Part shown: positions 17,139 through 25,492 of the stretch, one piece after another | Layout of the letters: every line of letters starts with the position of its first letter | Numbering within the stretch: the first letter of the stretch is position 1 | Assembly (NCBI GenBank): GCA_018401705.1 | Contig: JAGYKL010000004.1 | Span: 101,810 to 165,809, forward strand | From: Bacteroidia bacterium | GTDB taxonomy: Bacteria > Bacteroidota > Bacteroidia > M30B66 | DNA length: 64,000 bases | Reading direction: 5' to 3' | Translations under genes and position numbers: made by a program | Notes under the pieces: model-generated | Database searches by the model: none | What the model was told of the DNA's origin: nothing | What the model saw: only the letters and a program-made list of their open reading frames with translations

Positions 17139-17499
17139 TAAGAACTGCTCCAAATAACTTGAGTACTTTAAAAATCAACAATGTAAAAACTGTTGAACTT
17201 AATTCATCCATAAAGTCTTTAGTAATTCTAGTTTTAAGTCAATCTAAGAATTTACTTTTGAGAATACTGACTTTTTAAGTTTACCATCAGCGGCATCTTA
17301 AATACATAAACCATTTTTCAATTAATTATTAGTATTCTATTCTTCGCGGAAATATTAAGACCAAGCGTTTTGAGTTTGTTTAAATAGCCGACATTTAGAG
17401 TGTATTGTTGGTCGTTGCTTTTTTGAGTTAAATATTATGTTTAAGATAGGGTAATGTAATTTTAATGTAAGAAATAGGCCTTATGTGTAATTTATGGAT
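17139..17499. other. AT-rich intergenic stretch with no recognised feature
   Basis: Between the copy A terminator and the promoter-like box of the next gene I see no credible ORF, tRNA or strong hairpin. It is not shared with the region before copy A. Confidence 0.5.
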
Positions 17500-17694
17500 T
17501 AGTTTTGCAGCATCTTAATTCAGGGATGGATAATTGGACGTCAATAAAATAAGGCTAAGTTGAGTTGAAGTTCATAATCTCCATAATGCAAGAGCTTTAT
17601 TTATACCCTGAAAATAAAATCTTACATCTGTAAGAAATTTGTAACCTTTTAAAAAGTGTTGCGTTTACAAACTCAAAACCCTAACCAATTAATT
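17500..17694 (+). promoter_or_regulatory. Promoter box and conserved leader of paralogue copy B
   Basis: TAGTTTTG (17500-17507) matches TAnnTTTG; no clear TTG precedes it. The leader of about 187 bases has the same length as in copy A. It carries the same CTTACATCTGTAAG inverted repeat (17621-17634), 60 bases from the ATG at 17695. Confidence 0.45.
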
Positions 17695-20070
17695 ATGAAA
17701 AAATCAAAACTCTTTAAAGTATCAGCACTAGCTGCTAGTGCTATGATGTGTTTTAACACTGCTTCATTGCAAGCACAAAACGAATCAGTAAATGCTCCTT
17801 GTGGAACGAATCTTATCGTTAACGGAGATTTCGAAGCCGGTAATTCTGGTTTCTCTTCTGAATACACATATAAGGTTGACGGACCAGCTGGAAACGAGCT
17901 TGTTCCTGAATTAACTTATGGTATTGGTCCAGATGCTTCTACTTATCATCCAAATTTTGATGGTTTGGCTAGAAGTGGAAATTTCATGATAGTTAACGGT
18001 AACGAAGATTTCGTTCGTACTGTTTGGTCTCAGTCTGTTAATGTTGAGGCAGGAAAAGAATATGAATTTTCAATTTTTGTTAGTAACGTTTATCAATCAG
18101 AGCCAGCTAATTTAAGATTTATGGCAGGTGACGAGGAGATAGGAACTTTTACTCCAGTAATTGATAATGTTACTGACTGGTTCAATTTTACTGCAACTTA
18201 TACAGCAACTTCAACTGGCGAAGTAGAGATTAAAATATTTACTGATAACCTTACTCTTCAGTATGGTAATGATTTCGGTTTAGATGATATTTCATTTACT
18301 GAAGTTTGTCCTCCAACTCCTTCTGGTTGTTTCGCATCAGCAGTAAGTTTCTTTAACCAAGGATTAACTGCATCTGGTAATGCTGTTCAACCGGAAAGGA
18401 GCAATCCTGAAGAAGCTTTAGGCGCTCCCAATGCACAAACGCCTTCAGTAGTTGCAGATGTTCAGAACTTCTTTTCTTTAGGTTTTGGCGGAGTTCTTGA
18501 AGTTCAATTTGCAAATCCAATTGCAAACGGCCCGGGTGCAGATATCAGAATTTGGGAATCTTCAGCAGGAAATAGCAGCGAGCGTTCTTTAATTGAAGTA
18601 TCTCAGGATGGTCTTGGATATTTACCAGTTGCTGAAATCACAGCTGATGGTGAAGTTGACTTTGCTGATGTATTCTCTGATTTTATTCAGTTTGTTCGTA
18701 TTACTGACGTTACACCAAACAATGGTGGAGGCGGCATCTATACAGATGGATTTGATGTTGATGCTGTTGAGTGTCTTCATGGTGAGTACGTAGCGCCTGA
18801 AGGTTGCTATGCTGTAGAGGTAGTTGACTTTAATCAGAAGAAAAAGAATGATGGTTCTATCATTGAAGAAGCAAGAAGTGATGAATCAAAAGCATTAGGT
18901 ATGCCACAGGATGATGTTTCTGACAACTTCGTATCATTAGGATTTGGTGGAGATATTACTTTGAAATTTGGTAGTGCAATAAAGAATGGTCCAGGTGCTG
19001 ACGTTCGTGTAATCGAGTCAACTTTTGGATCTTCAATTGATGGAAATTGTGCTCGTTACCCAGAAAAGATTCGTGCATTTGCTTCTCAGGACGGATGTAA
19101 CTTCGTTTACTTAGGCGAAGGATGTCAGGATACTGATTTTGATTTAGGTTCATTAGCTTGGGCTCAGTATATTAAGATTGTTGACGTAAGTGAAATTGGA
19201 GCAACTTACCAAGGAACTCCAGTAGCAGATGCTTACGATTTAGATGGTATTATGTGTCTTAATGGCTATGAAGCAAACCCAATTCCTGCAGAATTAATGG
19301 TAGGAGCTGCTGCTGAAGTTATTGAAGATGAGAATCAAGGTCTTCAGAAAAACGGTAATCCAGTAGCTGGAGCACGTTCAGACTCTCAGAATGCTTTAGG
19401 TATGCCAGAGGATGGTGATATTATTAATTTCTACGCTCTTGGTTTTGGTGGAGAGTTAGTAGTGAAATTTGATTATGTGATTTTTGATGAAGAAGGAGTT
19501 GCTGATTTTAGAGTTGTAGAGACTACTTATAACAATGCAACTTGCGAGCAGTATCCTGAAAAAGCAATGGTATCATTTAAATTAGATGTTGCTGACGAAT
19601 GGTCAGAAGGTGTTGAGATTTGCTTAGATGGCGATATCGATTTGAATGGAATTTATGCAGCACAGTATATTAGAATTCAAGATCGTTCAATGATGAGTGA
19701 TTTTTCTGGAGCAGCTGATGGTTACGATGTAAACGGAGTTGTTTCCTTAAATACATGTTCAGAAGGTGAGGAGGAAATCAGAATTGCTGACAATAATTCT
19801 ACACCTGATGAAGCAACTTCAGTGAATGCTAGTCCGAATCCATTTAAGTCTGACTTCAGATTGGATATTACAACTGGCAACAACGATAGAACAGCTTCTA
19901 TCAATGTATTTAACTTCTTAGGTCAAAGTGTTTATACAAACACAATTAACGTAGCTTCTTCATCAACAATTTCTGAAGTAGTTAACCTTGGAAGCTTAAA
20001 AGCGGGTGTTTACTTTGTAACGGTTGAAACCAACACTACAAAAGAAACAATCAAGTTAATTAAGCAGTAA
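17695..20070 (+). CDS. Secreted ADGYDVDG-repeat protein, copy B, with CBM-like N-terminus and T9SS sorting domain
   Basis: 791 residues from the ATG at 17695; an in-frame TTG 13 codons upstream would bury the signal peptide. Order: signal peptide (MKKSKLFKVSALAASAMMCF, then ...SLQAQ); a carbohydrate-binding-module-like beta-sandwich at about 30-200 (GTNLIVNGDFEAGNSGF ... YGNDFGLDDISF); three copies of an unnamed domain of about 130-150 residues; then the T9SS type A end (NASPNPFKSDFRL ... GVYFVTV). The repeat fingerprint is NF.SLGFGG.I.LKF..PI..GPG.D, E.....C.RYPEK, QDGCNFVYLGEGC, DLGSLAWAQYIKI.D and .DGYDVDGV. The acidic motifs suggest calcium binding or a beta-sandwich adhesion fold. It is the intact partner of the degenerate copy A. 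Function is unknown; a surface adhesin or glycan binder is plausible. Confidence 0.8.
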   Translation: MKKSKLFKVSALAASAMMCFNTASLQAQNESVNAPCGTNLIVNGDFEAGNSGFSSEYTYKVDGPAGNELVPELTYGIGPDASTYHPNFDGLARSGNFMIVNGNEDFVRTVWSQSVNVEAGKEYEFSIFVSNVYQSEPANLRFMAGDEEIGTFTPVIDNVTDWFNFTATYTATSTGEVEIKIFTDNLTLQYGNDFGLDDISFTEVCPPTPSGCFASAVSFFNQGLTASGNAVQPERSNPEEALGAPNAQTPSVVADVQNFFSLGFGGVLEVQFANPIANGPGADIRIWESSAGNSSERSLIEVSQDGLGYLPVAEITADGEVDFADVFSDFIQFVRITDVTPNNGGGGIYTDGFDVDAVECLHGEYVAPEGCYAVEVVDFNQKKKNDGSIIEEARSDESKALGMPQDDVSDNFVSLGFGGDITLKFGSAIKNGPGADVRVIESTFGSSIDGNCARYPEKIRAFASQDGCNFVYLGEGCQDTDFDLGSLAWAQYIKIVDVSEIGATYQGTPVADAYDLDGIMCLNGYEANPIPAELMVGAAAEVIEDENQGLQKNGNPVAGARSDSQNALGMPEDGDIINFYALGFGGELVVKFDYVIFDEEGVADFRVVETTYNNATCEQYPEKAMVSFKLDVADEWSEGVEICLDGDIDLNGIYAAQYIRIQDRSMMSDFSGAADGYDVNGVVSLNTCSEGEEEIRIADNNSTPDEATSVNASPNPFKSDFRLDITTGNNDRTASINVFNFLGQSVYTNTINVASSSTISEVVNLGSLKAGVYFVTVETNTTKETIKLIKQ

Positions 20071-20092
20071 TTAATTAGGTTTTTCAATCATA

Positions 20093-20122
20093 AAGAGGCT
20101 ATCCCAGAAGGGGTGGCCTCTT
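20093..20122 (+). terminator. Intrinsic terminator of paralogue copy B
   Basis: AAGAGGC (20093-20099) pairs with GCCTCTT (20116-20122), with an inner GGGA-type stem containing G-U pairs, followed by CTTTTTTTT. It is homologous to the hairpin at 17101-17130. Confidence 0.82.
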
Positions 20123-20342
20123 CTTTTTTTTATAAGAACTTACATTGGATAATCACCATAGTTTAATCTGCTATCACCTTTATTGAAGGTCTTTTGATGA
20201 ATATCTATTTTGGTAGGAGATTTTTCTTACATGCTAATCAGTGTTCTCGAACTTTTAGCTGAAACCAATAATTCATCCTTTTCGTCTTAGTTGGGAAACT
20301 GATAACAAAATCATTGAACTCAATTTACCTTAATAAGATCAG

Positions 20343-22049
20343 ATGAAAAGGAAAACTACATTAAGTAACAAAACAAAATTAGCAACATCACTTCGAAGAA
20401 GGCTTGTAATAGGAGCTGCTGGGATGCTTGTTTTTGTAGCCATTGGAGGCATTGTTTTGTTCAATCTCAACAGTAAAGACTCAAGAGCAAATCTTTACGA
20501 GGACGGCGAAATCGTCTCAGATTTAAATCTCACTTCTATGTGCTCTGAAAATCCTGATTTAATGCGTCGCTGGCGAGTTAATAATCCTAATGATTTTGAC
20601 GTAGCCGTGGAATGGGATGTTTATCCATATTTCCAAACGGGACTAATTATTGCACATCCGGGACATACGTTTTTTTACTCAAATACAATTCCAGGTCCTA
20701 ATACAGTAAGAATTCGCTGGCAAGACGAGAATTTAGTTTGGAAACAGAAAACAAAAGCTTCTGGAGGTCAGGCTTGTGAGTCGGCCGGCTGTTATGTTTC
20801 TGAGGTTGTTTCGTACAATCCCAAAAAGAGAAATGACGGACAAGAAATTCTTGAAGCTCGACGCGATCCTAACAAGGCAACAGGAGCTCCTGAGAACGAT
20901 GAATCGATGAACTTCGTTTCTCTTGGTTTTGGAGGAGATATAACTCTGAAATTTTCTTCACCCATTGCAAATGGGGATGGTGATGATATTAAAGTAACAG
21001 AATCAACTTTTGGTGCATCAAACGGTAATTGTGGAAGGTATCCTGAGAAAATTCAAGCTTTCGCTTCTCAAGATGGTTGTAACTTTGTTTATATCGGGGA
21101 AGGTTGTCAAGATGCTACATTTGATTTAGGCTCTTTGTCTTGGGCTCAATACATAAAATTAAGGGATGTAAGTCCTGTTGATGCTGCATATAATAATCAG
21201 GTAGCAGATGGCTATGATGTGGATGCGGTAGAGTGCCTCAATGGTCCTGCTGCAAATACAAACGACGATGGTTTAGTTGCAGGTTCTGCTCAAGAAGTTG
21301 TTCAATATACAAGAGGAACTCGCAAGAATGGAACAGATATTCATGCTTCTAGAAGAGATCCGGAAAAAGCTTTGGGTATTCCACAAAACGATGATATAGG
21401 TGTGAACTTTGTTTCTCTTGGTTTTGATGGAAGTTTGACTTTGAAATTTGATTACGCTGTATTTGACGGAGAAGGTCCAGATCTACAAATTGTAGAGACT
21501 TCATTTGGAGCTCCAAGTTGCCAAGCATATGGCGAAAGAGCTTATGTTGAAGGCTCAATTGATGGGAATGAATATGTCGTTCTGGGAGAAATTTGTTTAG
21601 ATGGAACAATTGACTTTGCAACTAGCGGTGTTTATGCAATACATTATTTAAAGTTGACAGAACGTTCTCCTATGTCTGATTTCCCTAATTCGGCAGACGG
21701 TTATGACGTTGATGGAGTACTAGCCCTTCATAATGGTTGCACAGAAGAAACTAGAATTACAGCATTTGACAATAATTCAGTTCCTGATGAAATTGCTGAA
21801 ATACAGGTAAGCCCTAATCCATTCAAAGAAAGAATGAATTTGATTTATGAATCAGGCTCGATTGATGAAAAAATTGATATTAAAGTATTCAATTATGTTG
21901 GTCAAATGGTAAGCAGCGAGTCTGTCACAGTTCCAAAACGCTCTAAATATTCTCACGATATTGCGGGAAGCGCTTTACCTAAAGGAGTCTATATTGTTAC
22001 TGTTGAATCAGGTGGACAAAAGCAAAGCTTAAAAGTAATCAAGAACTAA
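20343..22049 (+). CDS. Secreted ADGYDVDG-repeat protein with LTSMCS-type N-terminal domain and T9SS sorting domain
   Basis: 568 residues. The N-terminus is unusually long and basic (KRKTTLSNKTK...RRRL) before a hydrophobic segment at about 22-43, so it is either an atypical signal peptide or a signal anchor. Residues about 60-150 are the same domain as in copy A (LNLTSMCSENP, RRWRVNN, KQKTKASGGQAC). Two ADGYDVD-type repeats follow (about 155-310 and 325-475). A linker (AFDNNSVPDE) and the T9SS type A end (VSPNPFKERMNLI ... GVYIVTV) close the protein. The repeats keep the RYPEK and QDGCNFVYIGEGCQD motifs. It shares domain content with both neighbours, which supports shuffling within the array. 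Confidence 0.8.
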   Translation: MKRKTTLSNKTKLATSLRRRLVIGAAGMLVFVAIGGIVLFNLNSKDSRANLYEDGEIVSDLNLTSMCSENPDLMRRWRVNNPNDFDVAVEWDVYPYFQTGLIIAHPGHTFFYSNTIPGPNTVRIRWQDENLVWKQKTKASGGQACESAGCYVSEVVSYNPKKRNDGQEILEARRDPNKATGAPENDESMNFVSLGFGGDITLKFSSPIANGDGDDIKVTESTFGASNGNCGRYPEKIQAFASQDGCNFVYIGEGCQDATFDLGSLSWAQYIKLRDVSPVDAAYNNQVADGYDVDAVECLNGPAANTNDDGLVAGSAQEVVQYTRGTRKNGTDIHASRRDPEKALGIPQNDDIGVNFVSLGFDGSLTLKFDYAVFDGEGPDLQIVETSFGAPSCQAYGERAYVEGSIDGNEYVVLGEICLDGTIDFATSGVYAIHYLKLTERSPMSDFPNSADGYDVDGVLALHNGCTEETRITAFDNNSVPDEIAEIQVSPNPFKERMNLIYESGSIDEKIDIKVFNYVGQMVSSESVTVPKRSKYSHDIAGSALPKGVYIVTVESGGQKQSLKVIKN

Positions 22050-22073
22050 GATTCTAAAAATTCACTTAATATG

Positions 22074-22107
22074 AAATTCGCAATGAGTCAAAGCTCATTG
22101 CGAATTT
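22074..22107 (+). terminator. Intrinsic terminator
   Basis: A 14-bp perfect stem, AAATTCGCAATGAG (22074-22087) with its complement at 22094-22107 and a 6-base loop, runs into a T-rich tract. It ends the gene at 20343. Confidence 0.88.
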
Positions 22108-22129
22108 TTTTTATCATCTTAAATATAGT

Positions 22130-22137
22130 TATCTTTG
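22130..22137 (+). promoter_or_regulatory. Promoter -7-type box of the paralogue at 22159
   Basis: TATCTTTG matches TAnnTTTG, 21 bases before the ATG at 22159. The upstream region at the right distance is T-rich but has no TTG. It sits just after the previous gene's terminator, as expected for a separate transcript. Confidence 0.4.
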
Positions 22138-22158
22138 AAGAACCTTAACTAAATTTTG

Positions 22159-23565
22159 ATGAAAACATTTTACAATCAATCTACTCTTTACACTTGTTTA
22201 GCAGCGTTTCTTATAACTGCTTCGTTAAACAGCGCTATTGCTCAACCTGATCCAATTGAACCAGGAATCGTTTGCGACATTTCTGCAGATGAAGTAATGT
22301 CTTATCTTCCTAAGAAAAGAAAAGACGGTTCAACAATTCCTGCTGCATATGCAACAGAATCTAATGCGTTAGGAGTGCCAACTGATTCAGATATTCCGGG
22401 GCCAATTAATTTTGTGGCTTTAGGTTTTGGAGGTGAAATTACTTTAAGACTTTCAGCGCCTCTAGCTGATGCAAAAGGCAATGACTTTGAGGTTGTTGAA
22501 ACATCATACAATACAGTTTGCAGAAGATACCCTGAAAAAGCAATGATTTATGTTTCTCAGGACAATTGCAATTTTGTTTGTCTTGGAGAAGCATGTCATA
22601 ATACACAGTTTGACTTAGCTGGAAGCGGTCTTTCTTGGATTCAGTATGTTAAAATTCATGACGTAAGTCCAATTGAAAGTCCTCAATTTGATTTTGCAAC
22701 TGCTAATGGATATGATGTAGACGGAATTAAGTGCTTACATGGAATTGTTGAAGAGAATCCAGTAGTTAACTCTGAGTTTGTAGCCGGAACTCCAAGAACA
22801 GCAATTAATTACATTCCTACTGCTCCTGAAACAATTGCCGCATCAAGACTTAATCCAGCAAATGCTACTGGGGAGCCCGAGGGTGGAAATGGAAGCCCGG
22901 TAACCTTTACTTCTTTAGGCTTTGGAGGTGAAATTACTTTAGTATTCGATTATATCGTTTTTGATCAGGAAGGTCCAGACCTATATGTAACTGAAACTTC
23001 TGGTTCTTCTAACTATCCTGAAAGAGCTCAGTTTTATGGTTCTTCATGTGGCTCTGACTGGGTTGAATTAACAACTACAGAAGATGGTTTCACACTAACT
23101 CAAGATGGTTGGATTGACTTTAACGGTAGCCTTTATGGTTTGAAGTATTTACGTATCGTTGACAGAAGTGCTAGGTCGCAATTTGGTGGTGGCGCTGATG
23201 GATATGATGTTGATGGAGTAGTTGCAATTAATTCAAGCAATTGTTCTTCTATTGATGAAGTTGCTTTTAGAACAAGTGCTATCGAATACGGAGTAATTGA
23301 TGAATTGCCAAATGCAGATGTGTATCCAAATCCATTTAATGAGATGATTAAGGTATCTGTATTTACTACTAAAGAAAATGAAAAAGTGGAGGTTTCTATT
23401 TTTACTGTTGAAGGAAGACAGGTTATTTCAACTTCATTCTTTGCAAATTCGGCAGAAACAAACGAATTCGTTATTCCTACTCAAAATTTGTCAAACGGAA
23501 TTTATCTATTAGAGATTAATTCAATCTCTTCGGGTAAGCAAACACGCAGAATCGTAAAGAACTAA
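22159..23565 (+). CDS. Secreted ADGYDVDG-repeat protein, two repeats, T9SS sorting domain
   Basis: 468 residues from the ATG at 22159 (the codon before it is an in-frame TTG). Signal peptide ending near residue 29 (...NSAIA-QPDP). Repeat 1 at about 35-195 has YLPKKRKDGSTI, NFVALGFGGEITLRL, RRYPEKAMIYVSQDNCNFV and NGYDVDGIKCLHG. Repeat 2 at about 210-355 has TFTSLGFGGEITLVF, NYPERAQFY and ADGYDVDGVVAIN. The C-terminal 80 residues (DVYPNPFNEMIKV ... NGIYLLEI) are a T9SS type A domain. There is no extra N-terminal domain, making it the simplest member of the array. Function is unknown. Confidence 0.82.
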   Translation: MKTFYNQSTLYTCLAAFLITASLNSAIAQPDPIEPGIVCDISADEVMSYLPKKRKDGSTIPAAYATESNALGVPTDSDIPGPINFVALGFGGEITLRLSAPLADAKGNDFEVVETSYNTVCRRYPEKAMIYVSQDNCNFVCLGEACHNTQFDLAGSGLSWIQYVKIHDVSPIESPQFDFATANGYDVDGIKCLHGIVEENPVVNSEFVAGTPRTAINYIPTAPETIAASRLNPANATGEPEGGNGSPVTFTSLGFGGEITLVFDYIVFDQEGPDLYVTETSGSSNYPERAQFYGSSCGSDWVELTTTEDGFTLTQDGWIDFNGSLYGLKYLRIVDRSARSQFGGGADGYDVDGVVAINSSNCSSIDEVAFRTSAIEYGVIDELPNADVYPNPFNEMIKVSVFTTKENEKVEVSIFTVEGRQVISTSFFANSAETNEFVIPTQNLSNGIYLLEINSISSGKQTRRIVKN

Positions 23566-23593
23566 GGAATCTGTTTTAATAAATTTAGATTAA

Positions 23594-23630
23594 AAAGAGG
23601 GGTCTCAGCATTGTGTTGAGGCCCCTCTTT
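23594..23630 (+). terminator. Intrinsic terminator
   Basis: AAAGAGGGG (23594-23602) pairs with CCCCTCTTT (23622-23630), with an inner CTCA/TGAG pair, and is followed by TCTT. It ends the gene at 22159. Confidence 0.82.
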
Positions 23631-23639
23631 TCTTACATG

Positions 23640-23919
23640 CCTACTGCAAGCTTCATGAAATTAGCGATTTACATGAGGTATTGGAATCTTTGGGGCAATC
23701 GAAACTCTTAAGTCCTTGTTATTAAGGACAGTTATAAGCATACATATGTAGATATCTTGTATTGTAAGAATTTATATGGCTATTTGGTTTAAATGGAATT
23801 CAATGGAGTAATAATTTATAATATTGAAGATATAATTATCAAATTATATTTATATCTTTATTAATAAATTATGTTATTGAATTTGCAAACTCCTTATGCA
23901 AGATTGTGATGTGATTTTA
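23640..23919. other. Very AT-rich intergenic stretch with no recognised gene
   Basis: About 280 bases, with 23810-23880 almost entirely A and T. No ORF of note or strong hairpin is seen. It probably holds upstream promoter sequence for the next paralogue. Confidence 0.5.
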
Positions 23920-23927
23920 TAGATTTG
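23920..23927 (+). promoter_or_regulatory. Promoter -7-type box of the last paralogue
   Basis: TAGATTTG matches TAnnTTTG, 22 bases before the GTG start at 23950. The nearest upstream TTG (23904-23906) is only 13 bases away, shorter than the usual spacer. Confidence 0.38.
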
Positions 23928-23949
23928 ATTGTTTTTAAACCTAATATTT

Positions 23950-25431
23950 GTGAAAACCTTAACACTTCGTGCAGCAATCTTTTCTGGATTGCTTTTAGCA
24001 GGCCTCGGAACGTCCGAATTGTCTGCGCAAATTTATCCTGTAGATTATTCTTATAATCCTGGAACAACGGCTGACGGATTAGGCACAGTTCCAGACGGAC
24101 GCGATGATCCGGAGAATGCTTTAGGAGCTCCTGATAACAGCGATATTGATAGTGGAGAAGTGCCGGGCGACGCCAGCACAGTTAATTTTGTTTCCTTGGG
24201 TTTTGGAGGATACATCGATTTGGTTTTTGCTGAGCCATTTGGTCAGGGTGAAGGAAGCGACTTAGATATATTTGAAACTTCATATAATACTCCAAACTGC
24301 GGTATTTGGCCAGAGTTAGCTAACGTATATGTTTCTCAGGATGGTTGTAATTGGCTTTTGATAGCATCTGGCGAGTGTCAGAACTTTAGTGTTGAATTAC
24401 CTGACAATATGCCTTGGGCTCTTTATGTTAGAATAGAAGATGCATCACCTAATAATCAATTTTCGCCTAATGACGATGGTTATGATGTAGATGGTGTACG
24501 TGCTAACTACACTAGTGAGGTTGAGTTAAAAACTCCAGGTAGTTTGCTTGCTGCTGATGGTTATGAGGATTTTATTCAAGGTTCTATAAAAGCTAACCCA
24601 GCAACTTTGCCTGCAGCCAACAGAAGAAACCCCAATAAAGCATTAGGTTTACCTTCGGAAAGCGATTCCCCGGGAGCACCTGTATTCGTTTCTCTTGGGT
24701 TTGATAGAATGGATACTGACGAAATAGAAGGTAGAATAACTTTGACGTTTGACTATACTATTTTCGATAGGGATGGCGCTGATATAAGTGTTTTTGAAAC
24801 AACATTTGGCGATAATATAAATCGTGCTTGTTCAAATTATCCTGAGGTTGCTGAGTTTTGGGGTTCTAATGATGGAGTGAATTTTACTTTGCTTTCAGCA
24901 GCATCAAGCGAGCCTGATGAAGCCTATTTGGGCGGCCCTGGTCGACTTTGTCGCGATGGATTATTGGATATTTCTAATATGCCTGAGATGAATGGTCAGA
25001 AAACACTTCGTTATTTAAAGATTATTGATAAGTCGATTAAGTCTTCAAATAGATTCCCAGGCGGGGCTGATGGATATGATGTAGATGGAGTTTATGGTTA
25101 TCCTTGCGACTATGAAGAGGATGGTAGATTTGCTATGCATGACCAGAACAATTACCCAGATGAAGATGAAAATATGTTCTTTGCCGGCTTAGCACCTAAT
25201 CCTGCATCGCAATATGTAAATGTTAAAATTGAGGCAGCTGGTACTAACGAGAATTATATGATTCGTGTAATTGATTTGATGGGTAGAGTTGTTGCTCAAG
25301 AAAGTTTAAACGCAGACGCCAATGCTTATGTAAATTACACCTTCAGCGTTGATCAATTACCTTCGGGTGTTTATATGCTTAGCGTAGAGACACGAAATCA
25401 CAAAGTTGTTGAGAGATTGATAAAGAATTAA
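23950..25431 (+). CDS. Secreted ADGYDVDG-repeat protein, two repeats, T9SS sorting domain
   Basis: 493 residues from a GTG at 23950. A TTG seven codons earlier is possible, but GTG gives the better signal peptide (VKTLTLRAAIFSGLLLAGLG, then ...SELSAQ). Repeat 1 (about 30-185): LGAPDNSDI, NFVSLGFGGYIDLVF, SDLDIFETSYN, YVSQDGCNW and DDGYDVDGV. Repeat 2 (about 200-405): FVSLGFDR, ADISVFETTFG, NYPEVAEFWGSNDG and GGADGYDVDGVYG. The T9SS type A end reads GLAPNPASQYVNV ... SGVYMLSVET. It is the last of five consecutive family members on this strand, each with its own terminator, so they are separate transcripts. Function is unknown. Confidence 0.82.
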   Translation: MKTLTLRAAIFSGLLLAGLGTSELSAQIYPVDYSYNPGTTADGLGTVPDGRDDPENALGAPDNSDIDSGEVPGDASTVNFVSLGFGGYIDLVFAEPFGQGEGSDLDIFETSYNTPNCGIWPELANVYVSQDGCNWLLIASGECQNFSVELPDNMPWALYVRIEDASPNNQFSPNDDGYDVDGVRANYTSEVELKTPGSLLAADGYEDFIQGSIKANPATLPAANRRNPNKALGLPSESDSPGAPVFVSLGFDRMDTDEIEGRITLTFDYTIFDRDGADISVFETTFGDNINRACSNYPEVAEFWGSNDGVNFTLLSAASSEPDEAYLGGPGRLCRDGLLDISNMPEMNGQKTLRYLKIIDKSIKSSNRFPGGADGYDVDGVYGYPCDYEEDGRFAMHDQNNYPDEDENMFFAGLAPNPASQYVNVKIEAAGTNENYMIRVIDLMGRVVAQESLNADANAYVNYTFSVDQLPSGVYMLSVETRNHKVVERLIKN

Positions 25432-25451
25432 TCTAATCAATCTTGAGCGCG

Positions 25452-25485
25452 AAAAAAAGCTACTTCATTTGAAGTAGCTTTTTTT
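25452..25485. terminator. Bidirectional intrinsic terminator
   Basis: A 15-bp perfect stem, AAAAAAAGCTACTTC (25452-25466) with GAAGTAGCTTTTTTT (25471-25485) and a 4-base loop, lies between two convergent genes. Confidence 0.92.
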
Positions 25486-25492
25486 ATTGTAC

